Shown: one piece after another, positions 5,591-5,766 of the stretch | Numbering within the stretch: the stretch's first letter is position 1 | Layout of the letters: each line of letters opens with the position of its first letter | DNA from: Clostridiales bacterium | GTDB taxonomy: Bacteria > Bacillota > Clostridia > Oscillospirales > QAMX01 | DNA length: 5,766 bases | NCBI GenBank assembly: GCA_003149835.1 | Contig: QAMX01000107.1 | Coordinates: forward strand, 1 to 5,766 | Direction of reading: 5' to 3' | Translations under genes and position numbers: made by a program | The notes under the pieces: model-generated | What the model saw: the letters and a program-made list of their open reading frames with translations, nothing else | What the model was told of the DNA's origin: nothing | Databases searched by the model: none

Positions 5591-5766
5591 ATGAAACGCT
5601 TTCTTTGCACTTTCCTGTGCGCGCTGCTGCTCGCCCCATGCGTCTTCGGCGCGACGACCGTCTACCGTGCGGAGATTACCGCGCCGACCGGCGAGCGGAC
5701 GATGATGGAGCTCAAACAGCACTGGGAGGCGACCGGCTATCCCGACTGCGTCGGCTATATGGTGCG
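5591..5766 (+). CDS. Hypothetical secreted protein, N-terminal part only
   Basis: Open reading frame running off the right edge of the window; 58 complete codons are visible. The start ATG has a very good ribosome binding site (GGAGG six bases upstream) and a consensus promoter behind it. The product begins MKRFLCTFLCALLLAPCVFGA, a typical Sec signal peptide: two positive residues, a hydrophobic core at about 4-15, and a likely signal peptidase I cut near residue 20-21. LAPC at 14-17 is not a proper lipobox because proline precedes the cysteine. The mature start has TGERTMMELKQHWEATGYPDCVGYMV (33-58), which I cannot assign to a family. Function is unknown. It lies after the yfbR terminator, so it is a separate unit, probably acting at or outside the cell surface. 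Confidence 0.8.
   Translation, partial: MKRFLCTFLCALLLAPCVFGATTVYRAEITAPTGERTMMELKQHWEATGYPDCVGYMV

Overview
The window looks like ordinary chromosomal core metabolism from a moderately GC-rich Gram-positive anaerobe of the Firmicutes, most likely a clostridial (Oscillospiraceae-like) lineage. The lineage call is inferred from the clostridial-type Cys-rich N-terminus of Mrp, AGGAGG-type ribosome binding sites, AT-rich consensus TTGACA/TATAAT promoters between GC-rich genes, and a methionine operator of the type described in Streptococcaceae. The species cannot be named. I see no mobile element, CRISPR array, rRNA or tRNA.

Layout. Three genes lie on the minus strand, in transcription order mrp (4473-3634), a LysR-family regulator (3394-2447) and metE (2307-13). 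Two genes lie on the plus strand: yfbR (4727-5314) and the start of a secreted protein (5591 to the window end). The mrp and yfbR promoters are back to back, with -35 boxes two bases apart inside one small palindrome. Terminators are visible after mrp (minus strand, 3450-3484) and after yfbR (5334-5376). Each gene or gene pair therefore appears to have its own promoter.

The most informative region is the 139-base gap between the LysR gene and metE. A perfect 15-bp-arm palindrome at 2433-2463 contains TATAGTTTTAAACTATA, which matches exactly the MET-box consensus I recall for the LysR-type methionine regulator MtaR/MetR of streptococci. It is centred about 65-67 bp upstream of the start predicted from a good -10 (TATACT) with a poor -35. 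That is the usual place for a LysR-type activator site. The regulator gene directly upstream is the obvious candidate to bind it, so the pair reads as a local circuit: LysR regulator -> metE (cobalamin-independent methionine synthase). A 10-bp-arm inverted repeat covers the predicted 5' end of the metE transcript.

The other genes are housekeeping: Mrp carries or inserts Fe-S clusters, and YfbR is an HD-type 5'-deoxynucleotidase. I found no convincing new multi-gene system. The points worth a second look are regulatory: the MET-box outside its best known lineage, the metE leader hairpin, the shared divergent promoter, and the structured leader and tail of yfbR.
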